Below are positions 32,592 to 44,399 of a stretch of DNA of 46,900 nt, piece after piece. The position numbers and the translations under genes were made by a program. The notes beneath the pieces were generated by a model. It ran no database searches. It was not told the origin of the DNA and worked only from the letters and a program-made list of their open reading frames with translations. The stretch is from Saccoglossus kowalevskii (taxonomy: Eukaryota; Hemichordata; Enteropneusta; Harrimaniidae), in assembly GCF_000003605.2 (NCBI RefSeq), contig NW_003115972.1:90813-137712 (forward strand), read 5' to 3'. Position 1 is the stretch's first letter. Each line of letters starts with the position of its first letter.

Positions 32592-34222
32592 ATGAGGAAT
32601 ACGTCGTACATTAAATGCCTTCACCTGACAGTAAGTTGGTATTATTTTAAATGTAAACGAACCCCTAAAACTAACGCTTAAGACACAGGCAGTTGAAGTT
32701 GAATAAGTTGACGTCATGTACACAATCTCAATTAAAATCAATCAAGAATGCTTTATGTGTGGCTGCTTAGTTTGTGTGAACTGACAGAGGAATTAGAATG
32801 AATTATGTGACCTAATTGAGAAAGTACCTACAAAAGAATTACTGTGACAATGAATTAAATACACTAGTACGAGTGGCAAGTACGAGAGAGAGAGAGATTA
32901 TATTATATATATTATTGAATGGCTATTGAATCCACTTCACCTGAACAGCCTAGATATAAAATCAATACCAAATGCATGACTTAAAACTGTACACGATGCA
33001 TATAATATGGTAGCGCGGACTTTCCTACTGTGAAAGTGTAGGGTAATGTATTTTCCAGTCATTTTATATATTATATGTATATAGTATATTATAACACTTA
33101 ACTGATTTTTTCTTGTAGATACTTACCTCGTTACTACTTACTGCAACTATTGTGATATGGTATAGCATATTCACGAGCAACCTCATGCCACTTAGTGTGT
33201 CACGTGATAGTGGAAGGTACACTACAAAAACGGGACCATCAACGTGTCAACCAGCAGAGAATATCGTTTTTATAAAAACTCATAAAACAGGAAGTACTTC
33301 ACTTCATTGCATCTTGTGTCGCCATGGATTTACAAAAAATCTTTCATTCGTGTTTTCCGCGCTTAATACAGAGAACGGACATATACGAAAGATGCATATC
33401 AATGAGTCGGTAATACTGCCACCAATCAGTGGCGTTAATTCATCTTCAAAATACAATATCCTTACTGGTCATGTGTCGTACAAGAGAAAAACAATAAACT
33501 CATTCATGGAGGACAACCCTATTTATGTGACTATTTTACGAGAGCCAGCCGCGCAAGTAGAGTCACATATGAACTTTTTCAAGGATAGAGAAAACGTAAT
33601 GGCGTCTGTGCAAGCATTTCTTAAAAACCCACGTACCTCCATGAATGCGGCGGGCAGAAATAATCAGTTGAAAGAATTTGGATTATCCTTCCAATCAACA
33701 CTCAATGAAAGTATTGTGAATGAAACCATTATGAGACTGGACAAAGAATTCGACCTAGTTCTTATACTTGAATACTTCGACGAATCTCTGATTCTGTTGA
33801 AAAATTTGCTGTGCTGGAGTTTTGAAGACATAATATATTTAGCACAAAATCAACGTACCACACGTGAAACTATCACAGACACATTTCGACACAACGTATA
33901 TAAGTGGTCAAATGCAGATTATGTCTTTTACAATTATTTCAACAGAACATTGTGGGAAAAAATTCGACAATTTGGTCCACGTTTTGAAGTCGAATTGACA
34001 CATTTTCAGGGTCTTTTAAAGAAATACAGCGACCAATGCGCCATGTTTCAAACAAATGGCACTATAAGGAGTAATTTAACACGACTTGTCTATAAAAGTA
34101 GAAATAATACACAACTTTGCAAACAGTTGACATACAATAGCATAGATTGGTATCATCGTATTGCAGTTCAACAAGACCCCCAAAATGTTTTCAAAAAGTT
34201 CAGAATAAATGATAAAATCTAA
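32592..34222 (+). CDS. galactose-3-O-sulfotransferase-like enzyme, copy 3 (intact)
   Basis: A predicted Golgi type II membrane enzyme that moves sulfate from PAPS to the 3-OH of galactose on glycolipid or glycoprotein chains (Gal3ST family). Exon 1 CDS is 32592-32630 (MRNTSYIKCLHLT), intron 32631-33118 (GTAAGT...CTTGTAG), exon 2 33119-34222; phase 0, total 380 residues. Residues 14-31 form the signal anchor, which the intron splits from the short cytoplasmic tail. FIKTHKTGSTS (64-74) is the 5'-phosphosulfate loop, and YVTILREPAAQVES (149-162) the 3'-phosphate-binding strand and helix. Many N-X-S/T sites suit a lumenal domain. The exon carrying the ATG probably starts at 32550 after TTATTTTAG, implying an untranslated upstream exon. 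No lesion was seen. Substrate and ortholog cannot be assigned. Confidence 0.92.
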
Positions 34223-36230
34223 TTTCGGATGTGGAAATCGTAAGGGATGAGATATGTGCCAAATTGATAACTGTAACAGTATTATTAGTTGTTTATTTTT
34301 AAGCATTTTTGATAACGTATTGGTTTGTAGTGGTTTGTTCATTTTTTTTTCGAAATTTTCAGTTTTGGTTTTGTTTATAGCATTCTTAGCATTTTCTTTT
34401 TATTTGCGGTTTTAGATCATAATGCTTACCTCTTTAGTCATAATCGCACGGTGTCATTAAATGTTTAATATTGTACATCAGATTAGTTTATATATTTATT
34501 TGGACAATATAAAGATCATATTGCGATTTAATGTCAAATTTGTGGACATCGTGGAATTATTGCAAAATTGCGCAAAATTTGCCAATGTGTCGTTATAACT
34601 ACAAACGTACCGTCATGCAAATGAGACCAGACGCACACACACACAAATAGCGAAAGTCATACCTTACTTTATATTGAGGAAATAGTTGCGAGTCGGTTAC
34701 ATGTGATCAATAGAATATAAAAAAATCTTGACCATGATATCAGATTTATTAAACTCGTCTCGTAATTGCTATAAATTCACCACCAAAGGTTCAGCATTAT
34801 AATAATGTTTACATTATTTTATAATTATTATGGAATTCTTTCATCATCATTGGGTAATTATTATAGATTATTGTTTTATTGTGTTTTATTGTGTAATTCC
34901 ATTGTGTTATTATATCATTATTGCGTCATTATTTTATTGTGTCTACATTACTATACCATTATTGTTTCATAATTTTATTGAGTTTACATTATTTTATCAT
35001 TTTGTGTATCCATCGTCATTATTGTTTTATTATATAAATAAACAAACCCTATCCTAGCACCAAAATGAATATCACATTCAGATCCATGTGTTAGAGAAGA
35101 TACTTGCTGGGCGAATGGTTCACTTATTTTCCTTTTTCTGTAAATTTTAACAACCAATTTTAAAGCGGCAATGACTGTTACTATCGAACTGTTTTCTCTG
35201 ACTGATATTTTTGATAAAACTCATCCTGTTTCATTAGTGCAGATTTGTAACGGCCATCGACAAAATGTAAACACTGAAAGCCAAACATATACGCTATATA
35301 TCGACGTAGTACATTAAGGTTTCACACCATCAATTAGTTTAATACCATATACCGTTCATATGGTTGTTGTAAGCCAATTGTTTTTTTTTACCGCGTTTTA
35401 TCTGAAATTACGAAAGCTGAAGTTTGTTCTTTAACAAGTACTGGTGAATTGTGAATCAGAGCAACTGTCTATCAGCCATTTCAAATCTTTCTGCTTTTAT
35501 GAGAATATTGAAGGTGGAATGCCTTACAAATATGTTTTGTCATTCATATTATACGAGATTAGGCTAGGGAACATGTGCTTGTCTGACCAGAATTCTATTA
35601 CATACATGTGGTTCAAAAAAAATAAAATATTTTTATCTTTGTAACCTGTTTTTTTTTTTTGTTGTTGAGGAAATTCATCCATTTGCTAACATGTTCGTGT
35701 ATGAAGTTCTAATTAGTGGTATGAACCCTTCTATCACTTGCAAGTTAAGAAAGATGGCGTCGTTGCATCCAGGTCTCCTGAGGGCGCCATATCTATTAAA
35801 ATCCAGTCTTGTAAACCAAACCTCCGGGATTACGGTACAAGATAACAACTTGGGCCCTGGGGACATGTCGAATTCATCACATTCTAAACAGTCTAAGCAG
35901 TATGTGTGATTTTCCTTAACAGTGTGCGTCACAATTTTCTACTATCCTCATGACATCATTGTGTCTAAACAATATTTCGGTAAGATTTGTTCAAGTTCAG
36001 ACTGAAAATTCGAATGAAAGATATAAACAACAAATTGGCTCTATACAAAAACGTCTTTGGGTGGGAGATTTGGTTCACGTGCGCTCGAGTGCAAATAGGG
36101 ATGTCTGTATTTTTGGTGAAATGCGTGTGATTTGCAAAGTTTGATTTCGACAATTTCGAACTCCCCATTTGTTGATGGGCGGGCAAATGCGTTTTCCGTT
36201 GTGTCTCTTTCATCAGATTTGGCCAGCACC
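34223..36230 (+). repeat. block A3 3' flank
   Basis: Paralogous to the flanks of copies 2 and 4, but compact: it lacks both A2 insertions and the roughly 400-bp segment equivalent to 20150-20570. It includes the TTATTGTG-rich tract (34800-35042) and the 'ccaaacctccgggatta' segment near 35815. Short open frames in it are not conserved in the paralogues. Confidence 0.65.
34800..35042 (+). repeat. TTATTGTG-rich tract with AATAAA, copy 3
   Basis: A low-complexity tract of ATTATTGTTTTATTGTG words ending in AATAAA (35037-35042) about 815 bp after the stop of copy 3. The tract and signal are kept in the flanks of copies 2 and 4, so this is a reasonable polyadenylation candidate. A nearer ATTAAA at about 34456 is an alternative. 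Confidence 0.5.
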
Positions 36231-36527
36231 AAAAAACGAAATGTTTTTTTTTTAATAAAATTATTTACTTACCACACCAACTCATGATTGCCAACAATGT
36301 GCCATAGCGCATGAAACATTCACGCATCTTCCACTTCTATAAGTTGTGTGAATTTCTCTGTTCGTCACACCTTCAGGGATCAACACGTCATAGGATATCT
36401 CTTACATAATAAATTGGAACACGAATGCATTATACGAGAAGCAGTCCCATTTAAAATCATATATAGATGGCATGTATTTCAGAAATGACAGAATCTACCC
36501 AAAACACTAGCCACTTTGCATATTGCT
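36231..36527. other. spacer, nothing recognised
   Basis: AT-rich DNA between the A3 flank and the TTAA-flanked element. It has no coding or repeat features. Confidence 0.4.
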
Positions 36528-37448
36528 TTAAGGTAGAGTTGCAGTTTACCTGACAGGTATTTTAATTAGTTAATTAGGAAACCAAGATGACCTCCCTTGT
36601 CCACAAAACTATATATTTTCGGAAAGCTTATTGTATGAATTTTAAAATGTTGTTAGTATTTTTTTTATGAACACTGTAATTTGAAATATGCACAAAAATG
36701 TGCTTTTTTGGTCAAAAGTGATTTAAAAAAAAAATGGCTCTAAACCATGCTTCTGTTTCCCGTCAAAATTGATTTATGGGTACATCTGTTTACTATGAAG
36801 AACGTGCCGTCTTAAAAGCTGTCTACTAGTTTTCAATTTTGCAGGGCAGCAGCTCAAAATTCACTACTCAAAGTTTATGCATAAATTAACACCCAGGCTA
36901 GTTGTCAGTACGATTGTTGTAACACTGTTCAACCAAAAACAATGCTCCGATGGCGTTTCGAGGATAAACACACTGTCAATCAATTGTGAAAATTTCAAAA
37001 CAAAAGGTCAAAGCGTCTAGGAGCTATTTTTTTTTAAAGTTCTGGGATGTGCACTAAAAAGAAGCTGAGATAATTTCTAATTTGCATATCAATTCACTCA
37101 GTAAGAAGTTTGCTAATGCTCATAATTAAAATGGCTGTAACAGTTCCAAATTCAAATGTATTATCGTTCTATTAAAAGTTATATATAGTGCATAATATGG
37201 AGATCCCTCATTTCTTTTTTCACCACGTTTTTTATCATTTATGTACAGCCTTGCTAAATCTTGTTAAGCATTCAAAAAAGAGAATGTATGCACCTGTTAT
37301 CTATATTTTAAAATCGTTTTTTGAGTATGTTCCACTATTCACAATTCTACAAAATTTCAACAGTCTATAGCCAAAATTGTTTGGATAATAAAAAGCATAA
37401 AAAAAAAATTCACTCCCAAGTGCCCACGAACCTGCATATCTACCTTAA
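36528..37448. mobile_element. 913-bp non-autonomous element with TTAA target sites
   Basis: TTAA at 36528-36531 and 37445-37448 encloses ends GGTAGAGTTGCAG and, reverse-complemented, GGTAGATATGCAG (11 of 13 matching). TTAA duplications are typical of piggyBac and Kolobok elements. The interior is A/T-rich with long poly-T and poly-A runs and only a 60-codon frame (37188-37370), so no transposase is present. The inverted repeats are short, so the element call rests on both ends agreeing together with the TTAA. Confidence 0.6.
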
Positions 37449-37701
37449 GGGATATCAACGCCAGGTTATTTTGCTATTAATAATTATTACATAAACACCA
37501 ACAACAAAATAATGTAAAAATTGTTGAAAGAATTATACAATATTGCTAAAACAGAAACGGTGGCAGAATTAATAAATATTTATAAAATTAGTGTAAAACA
37601 ATAAAATAATGAAACATAAAATATAATAACTACACAGTAAAACTTAATAATCTTAAAATATTTAAATTGACCTATATTCATTCGTCAATAAAAAAAAATG
37701 T

Positions 37702-38079
37702 TTATGAATCATTCACTGATAATAAATGACGGACGGACACACAATCATCGACAGATCCATATAGTGTAATGTGTATACCCCGATGCACCGGTTCATCTAA
37801 AACAGCTTCGCGCTTTATTGGTACACTGTGACTAATGTTGCCGTTGGTGGCAGTAGCATTTCCAAAATGCTACGGTGATAAGTTTTTTTCTGATTTTTTC
37901 CTTTGATTGAACTGATTGAGAACATGCTCTCTGGTTGTTCTAGTGTAAGCTATGGTACTGTACAGCGCTCTCTTGATGTGAGCCACCCCTGGAAACCAAG
38001 CAGTCTGAAGTCTGTTGCTCCAGTTTGACATCGTTACGTCCGGTAAAGTACATCTACCGCGCAAACAGCCAGGTTTCAG
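37702..38079 (-). pseudogene. unidentified minus-strand frame with one TAG
   Basis: From about 38079 down to TAA at 37702-37704 one frame is open for about 125 codons except for TAG at 37870-37872. Peptide pieces before the stop include TMSNWSNRLQTAWFPG and TRTTREHVLNQFNQRKK. After it come GNATATNGNISHSVPIKREA and RGIHITLYGSVDD. Codon-level composition is more balanced than the surroundings. No family is recognised. It could be a dying exon, a decayed mobile-element frame or chance. Confidence 0.22.
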
Positions 38080-40289
38080 TTTCCCCCTGCCTTACCTGCA
38101 TATTTCGACCGCGGTTACGTCTAAAATATCTAGGCAATGCAGTAATATTTAATTAGCCGATTTTGTGAAGCTATTTGTAGTTTTTTTTTTATTCATGGTT
38201 ATAGCTATACTCTCATTCTGTATTTATTGTCTAACTTTTGGTTAGATTTCTTTGTATTAAAGTGTGCGTATGCACATTGCAGTTAATTCAAATTTGATGT
38301 CATTTAGTGCTGTGCGTGTATGATGAATGTGTTCGTTCCCTTATTTATGAATTCTCTATAGTTCTTGGATGTCCCATTGTTATTGGCATGAGATCCGAAC
38401 ATTGTCGTCTTGTAACAATACTCATCTTTCATGATTTCCAATGCCTCTATGGCCCGTGAAAAGAACCCGCAACAAGTGTGATCTATATATGTTTATGTCA
38501 TACAAATTACGGTTAGGCATCCCCATTAACTTTGTATGAATTATTTTGGATTTAATACAAATATATATAGACCTCTTGACAATGGATTCATTGACTGTTT
38601 TATTGAATGCACACCTGAAATACTGAGCATTTCAAGCTATTATTCAACTCAATAACACATTCTATGTACGTATTCAATGCAGGCAAGAGTGCCATGTTAT
38701 TTTTACATCCAGGAACTAAAATAGATATGAATAACGTTATGTTAATTTGTCATCATAATTTGCATATCCATTGTTAAACCGCTGTTTTATATCGTCGACG
38801 TTACAAACACGTCAATAGTACTCGTCGAATTGCTATACATGTACGGTCATTGGTGAGTACTATGATATTGGTTCATTAAGCTTCGAGTCCGTGTTTAGAC
38901 TGACTACACCAATAACTCAAACCTTGTAAGATTTGGGAAATATAACTGTTTATGATCACCAGATGTGCATGGCTACTCGGTACAAGTGAGACTAATATTT
39001 GAAATGCCCAGGCCGATTCAAGGAATGAATTCGCATGATTATTTCTAAAAACTTTTGATCCGAACCTGTTGCCAATGCGAAATGCAAAATATAGTTCCTC
39101 ACAATATATATTGATGGGAAAAATATGTCACTCACACAGTACATGATGACAATATTTCTATCAATATAGATTTGTAATTAAATGTTTATATGACACGTGT
39201 GAACTATTAATTATACAAATATGCACGATATGTTACTTAACATTGAACAACCTCCATTAAACCTATATTTCTCTCTTATATAATACTAAGACGTAAACAC
39301 AGTCTATGTTGCCATAAAAAAATCTGCTACGTGTTTACCCGCATCATATATCACCACATAAAACAATAACTAGCTATTTTAGGAGATAACCGCATCAAAT
39401 CGCATCCCTCGCACATGTTTTCATCGTACATGATAAATCTGGCGATCTGTAATCATTTTCAAGGTTATATGTGTAACAGTACACTATTCACTTGTTCATT
39501 TGCATAAAAGTTGTTGTGAAATCATCTTAACGAATGTAGTAATGCATGTATAGCGACCGAGAGAAAAGTTCCGATTTGAAGATCAGCTGTGTCCAGACCA
39601 TAAACACTGTCGAAATGTGTTTGTTCTCATGACAGGTAGCCTTAGTTATACGGTGTTTACGTTGTTGATATCTTGATGAGGTCATTCTTAATCTAATATT
39701 GTTGATTTTTTTTCATTTTTGAACTCTACTTCCTACTTTGTTGAATTCAGATACCGGTATTATTGCATTCTGAAACTTCACTGGATAGAGTAATGGGTGG
39801 TTACAAACCAGTCTTTATTACAATACCAAACACTTAAAAAAATGTAAATTTGAAGAAAACAGATCTACATGATACAATCACCCTTTCAAAAGATTGTGCA
39901 TATCAGCAATGAAACTCAACAGTAATCAACGAAAATTTTAAACACTACATTAAAATTAAAAAAATACCTAAAATCATCTATATTGCAAAACACTTCAACC
40001 AATGGCGCTACTGATATTTGTGAGAGTGATTTTATTGCATTCATATTAACTGTTCAATTTCAAACTCGAATTGCTTACTAATTTGGCAGCATGTCACAGC
40101 TACAAATTGTTGAAAACATTATGCGCGAATATGAATACAAGTATTGATTAACACTTCTCTCATGTATGTAAGTATATGGGCAATGATTTCTAAATGTATA
40201 CAAGTATGTGCTTTGCAATCTTTAAATGAACACACACGTGTGGTTTACAATTTAATATGAATACAAGTATGCAGTTGATGTTTGAAGTT
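38080..40289. other. intergenic DNA, nothing recognised
   Basis: AT-rich DNA without recognisable genes, tandem repeats or element ends, between the 37702-38079 frame and block A4. Confidence 0.45.
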
Positions 40290-40469
40290 GACATTCTTCA
40301 TAAGGATTAAAAACTAGTGGCTGGGCTGAATGTCAATCATTTTTTAAACTTGCCATGGGACCCAAAGTCATCCCAGGCCTCTAATATGCTGCACACATCT
40401 GCATATGTAGTAACCTAAACATTTGTTTCTTAGATTATATTGAGATATCTATCGGATATATGTTATAAG

Positions 40470-43400
40470 ATGGGGAATACTTCTTACATTAAGGTGTTTC
40501 AATTCATGGTAAGTTGCATTTATTAATAATAATGTTGTGAAACACCAAACCATTACTAAGGTAACAGGCACCTAATATTACAAGATAATTTGTCACGTTA
40601 CACAATCTTACTCTGAAGCAATCAGGACTGCAATGTTCTTGGCCTTTATGTATTTATATATAAGAACTTTAAGGAATAACTGTGTTACTGAATTAGGCCG
40701 GTTCTTTTAAAAAAAATTACTGTGATTAGCATCACAATAAATAACAATAGTGCGATGGGCAATACGAGATATATTCGCTGAAATGTTCAGAATGACACAC
40801 ATAATCGACATTTCTGCTTACAACACTTTATTTAGTCCTTAATCCTGCGCACGTCAGCTCGATAGCTAAACCAATAGGATAAACAGCTATCGTCACTAGA
40901 GTAGCCAAGACGTTAACAATAGAGTAAATACTGGCGAATCAAATTCTGCATAGGTGTGTCTCTAACGCATGCTTTTTGATTTATTTAGTAATTTTTTGGA
41001 CCCAGCAGCCCTCAAAACTTAATATTACATGTAAGAAGAACGTAACTAATACATCGCTTTTCCGCCGCTCCCCCCCACTCCCTGTGTTGAGTTTTCCCTC
41101 TCTCGAGACTCATTATTGCCTGCGTGTACTGCCAACTCATTTGTATGTCCTCACTTGGCAACGCTTGTCAAGCCATATCTGGTCGAAATACAACTGGTCA
41201 ACAATGAAAATGTATCACTCCGAAGTACGTCACAGACTGACAAAAATGCAGTTTTGACAGTGACGGTCGATATAAACTGACTCTGTTTGCAAGTTGTAAA
41301 TGCTCTGTTCGTTTGAGGCTGTGGGACTTCGCTTTTGGAGTTATTATCGAAGATCATGTACGATTAAATCGTGTCATCGATTTCGTCAAACAAATGCTAT
41401 AACTCCGAACTGATCGACGATCATTATTCGTCGATTTTGCATATTTAGCGCAAAGGTATTTTTTTCTCTGGGGATGATGAATCCAGAATTAATTGCGTAA
41501 TTGTATTCTTTATTTAATTTGTTTACGATAGTTGGTCAAGCATTACCATATCACATAACATGTGATCATTTTGAGTTTTTATGACGAATCTTTACTATTG
41601 AGATGAAACTAAATTATTACATCTAGGGGTGGATCGTAAATGGATGTAGGGCTTTAAAAAAACATAATACGCAGAAAAGAATTATTTTTCAACACATATC
41701 TTCAGTCGAATAAGCGCCGTTAGGTGTTGTTAGACAACGGTATCTGCAGGAGAAGGTGTGTACTGTACTGATTTTTAAAACTGCTCGTTTATGTAGCCCA
41801 CGTGTTATTCACGTATCAATGAGTATTATAAATTTGCATGGTCTCTAACGGATTTTATATTCATTTCATATGTCGGTAAATGTACGTTCTCATAGGCAAA
41901 TTTCTTCAAATTTAAACTTTTTAATCTTTTTGCCATCTCCCGGCACCACAGTACATTGGTTACATTGTGTAAGTTCGATATCAAATGATTCAATGATCAA
42001 AGCAAACCTCTCACTGTAACCAAAACATCTTAATCGGTGTGTTTAAAAAAGCAGATTTGGAAGTTTTTCAATGTCCATCATAACTTTCCCACTGCATTTG
42101 CATGTGGTAAAACTCTAGCCCGAAGAGCCCAAATTAACAGGAAGTAAATCATGGTAATGAAAAGGCTGTACATGCATTGGCCAATCACTTTCTTGCATAA
42201 ACACCAGCAAAATACTTGCTGTTGTACTTTAGCAAAAAAAGCTTAGCACTGAAGGACAATGGTAATTTTAACGGTTTAAAGTAATATTCAAATCCTCTTT
42301 AAAAGAGTTGTAAGCAGAAATGTGCATATGTAATGTAGCAAATGCGTTGTAACTGAACGTAATTTCATGATTCTATAACAATGTTTGGCAAATGCATGAT
42401 CAGAACTTGAAACCGTTAACCCTGAGAAGTGGTAGTCAGACTTAACATATGATTTTGGTCAAATTTACTGTTGCAAATCATACAATATTGACAAACACTG
42501 TCACGTAATCCAACCTAGACAGACATTAAGTCGAAATTCTTTTGCAATATGGATTAGAGCAGTGCATTCTTATATGCTGTTCGATAGAGCCTGGTGTAAA
42601 TGAATTATGCATTATTGCGAACTAACAAGTGGTGAAACATGCAAGTATTAGTAGACGCAAACTATGAAAGTGGGTAAAGTACACGTGCACTCATTGTCTT
42701 GGAACGCATAATAACAATCGCCACACATATGTAATATAATTTTTTTTTATTTCTCATAGAACGAATACTAAACAGTGTTCTTCAAAAGCGACATTTCTAG
42801 TTTTTTATAAAGCATAATGAAGTTTGGCTATCAAAACATCAAAACAAATAACAATATCAAGAGATACATGGTTTCTTCCATATCACATAATTCAGTCATT
42901 AATCCCATATACAACTCTTTGCATGAAATACTATGTGTTGTTGAGTAGAAAATTGTTAAAATCATCAAATTTATTCAAATTATTTTTTTTACAAAACTTC
43001 TTGATATGAGTTCATTTATTAATAAGCAAAGATAAAGACTTGGACGTGTCATAAAAAAGATCATCGGTTTCACCAATGACTTATGGTACACATTTTCGTA
43101 GGTAAAACTTCAGGAGAATTTATGCACGAGAATGTGGTATATAATTGTAACACTGACTTCAAAGCGCACTCTCACTCATGTATTGCAAATATTCATTTGA
43201 GAATGGGTCGCCAGGGAATTTAAAGTTAAATTACATTTTCTCATTGATTTTCCTAAAATAGTTCATCATACCACTGTTCTGTTATTGTCTTACAGATACT
43301 GACTTCGTTAATTCTTATTGCAACCATTGTCACATGGTACAGCAGATTCTCACCAAAGACACTGCCTCTTAGTGTGTCACGTGGTACTAGATTGTACACC

Positions 43401-44399
43401 ACACAACCGTCACCAACCACGCCATCAACGTGTCAAGCAGCAGAGAATATTGTCTTTATAAAAACTCATAAAACAGGAGGTACTTCACTTCATTGCATCT
43501 TTTGTCGCTACGGATATGCAAATAACCTCTCATTCGTGTTTTCCACTCGTAACGCAAAAAACGGACATATACGAAAAGTGCATCTCAGTCAGTCGATAAT
43601 ACTGCCCCCGATTGGTGGCGTTGTTAATTCATCTTCAAAATACAATATCCTTACTGGTCATGTGTCGTACAAGAGGGAAACAATAAACTCATTCATGGAG
43701 GACAACCCTATATATGTAACAATTTTACGAGAGCCAGCCGCACAAGTAGAGTCACATATGAACTTTTTCAGGCATAAAAAACAAGTAATGGCGTCTATGC
43801 AAGCATTCCTTAAAAATCCACGTACCTCTAAAAATGCGGCGGGCAGAAATAATCAGTTGAAAGAATTTGGATTGTCCTTCAAATCAACACTCAATGAAAC
43901 TATTGTAAATGAAACCATTGTGAGACTGGACAAAGAATTCGACCTAGTTCTTATACTTGAATACTTTGACGAATCTCTGATTATTTTGAAAAACATGTTA
44001 TGTTGGAGTTTTGAAGACATAATATATTTAGCACAAAATAAACGTACCACACGTGAAACCATCTCAGACACATTTCGACACAACGTATATAAGTGGTCAA
44101 ATGCAGATTATCTCTTTTACAGTTATTTCAACACAACATTGTGGAAAAAAATTCGACAATTTGGACCACATTTTGAAGTCGAATTGGCACATTTTCGAGG
44201 CCTTTTGAAAGAGCATAACGACCAATGCGCCATGTCCCAAACAAATAGCCCTTTAAGGCGTAATTTGACACGACTGGTCTATAAAAGTAGAAATAATACA
44301 CAACTTTGCCAACAGTTGACATACAGTAACATAGATTGGTATCGCCGTATTGCAGTCCGACAAGACCCCAACAAATTCGCTAAAAAAATTCAAAATTAA
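40470..44399 (+). CDS. galactose-3-O-sulfotransferase-like enzyme, copy 4 (open, altered C-terminus)
   Basis: Exon 1 CDS is 40470-40508 (MGNTSYIKVFQFM; exon probably from 40434 after TTTCTTAG), intron 40509-43295 (GTAAGT...CTTACAG, about 2.8 kb, much longer than in the other copies), exon 2 43296-44399; phase 0, 380 residues. The signal anchor is ILTSLILIATIVTWYSRF (14-31). The PAPS loop reads FIKTHKTGGTS (67-77), with Gly where copies 1-3 have Ser. The 3'-phosphate segment YVTILREPAAQVES is intact. It has a 3-4 residue insertion in the stem (TTPS). An extra A in a seven-A run near 44382-44388 shifts the last codons, ending in KKIQN rather than the KFRINDQI-type tail. It is probably still an enzyme; loss of about eight conserved residues may or may not matter. 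It is the most divergent copy. Confidence 0.9.
40509..43295 (+). other. copy 4 intron
   Basis: An inferred 2.8-kb intron, from GTAAGT at 40509 to CTTACAG at 43295. It shares little with the 0.5-0.7 kb introns of copies 1-3 apart from 'gggcaatacgagatatattcg' near 40758. A somewhat GC-richer patch near 41030-41350 has a 93-codon plus frame and a 68-codon minus frame with no recognised domain. Confidence 0.6.
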
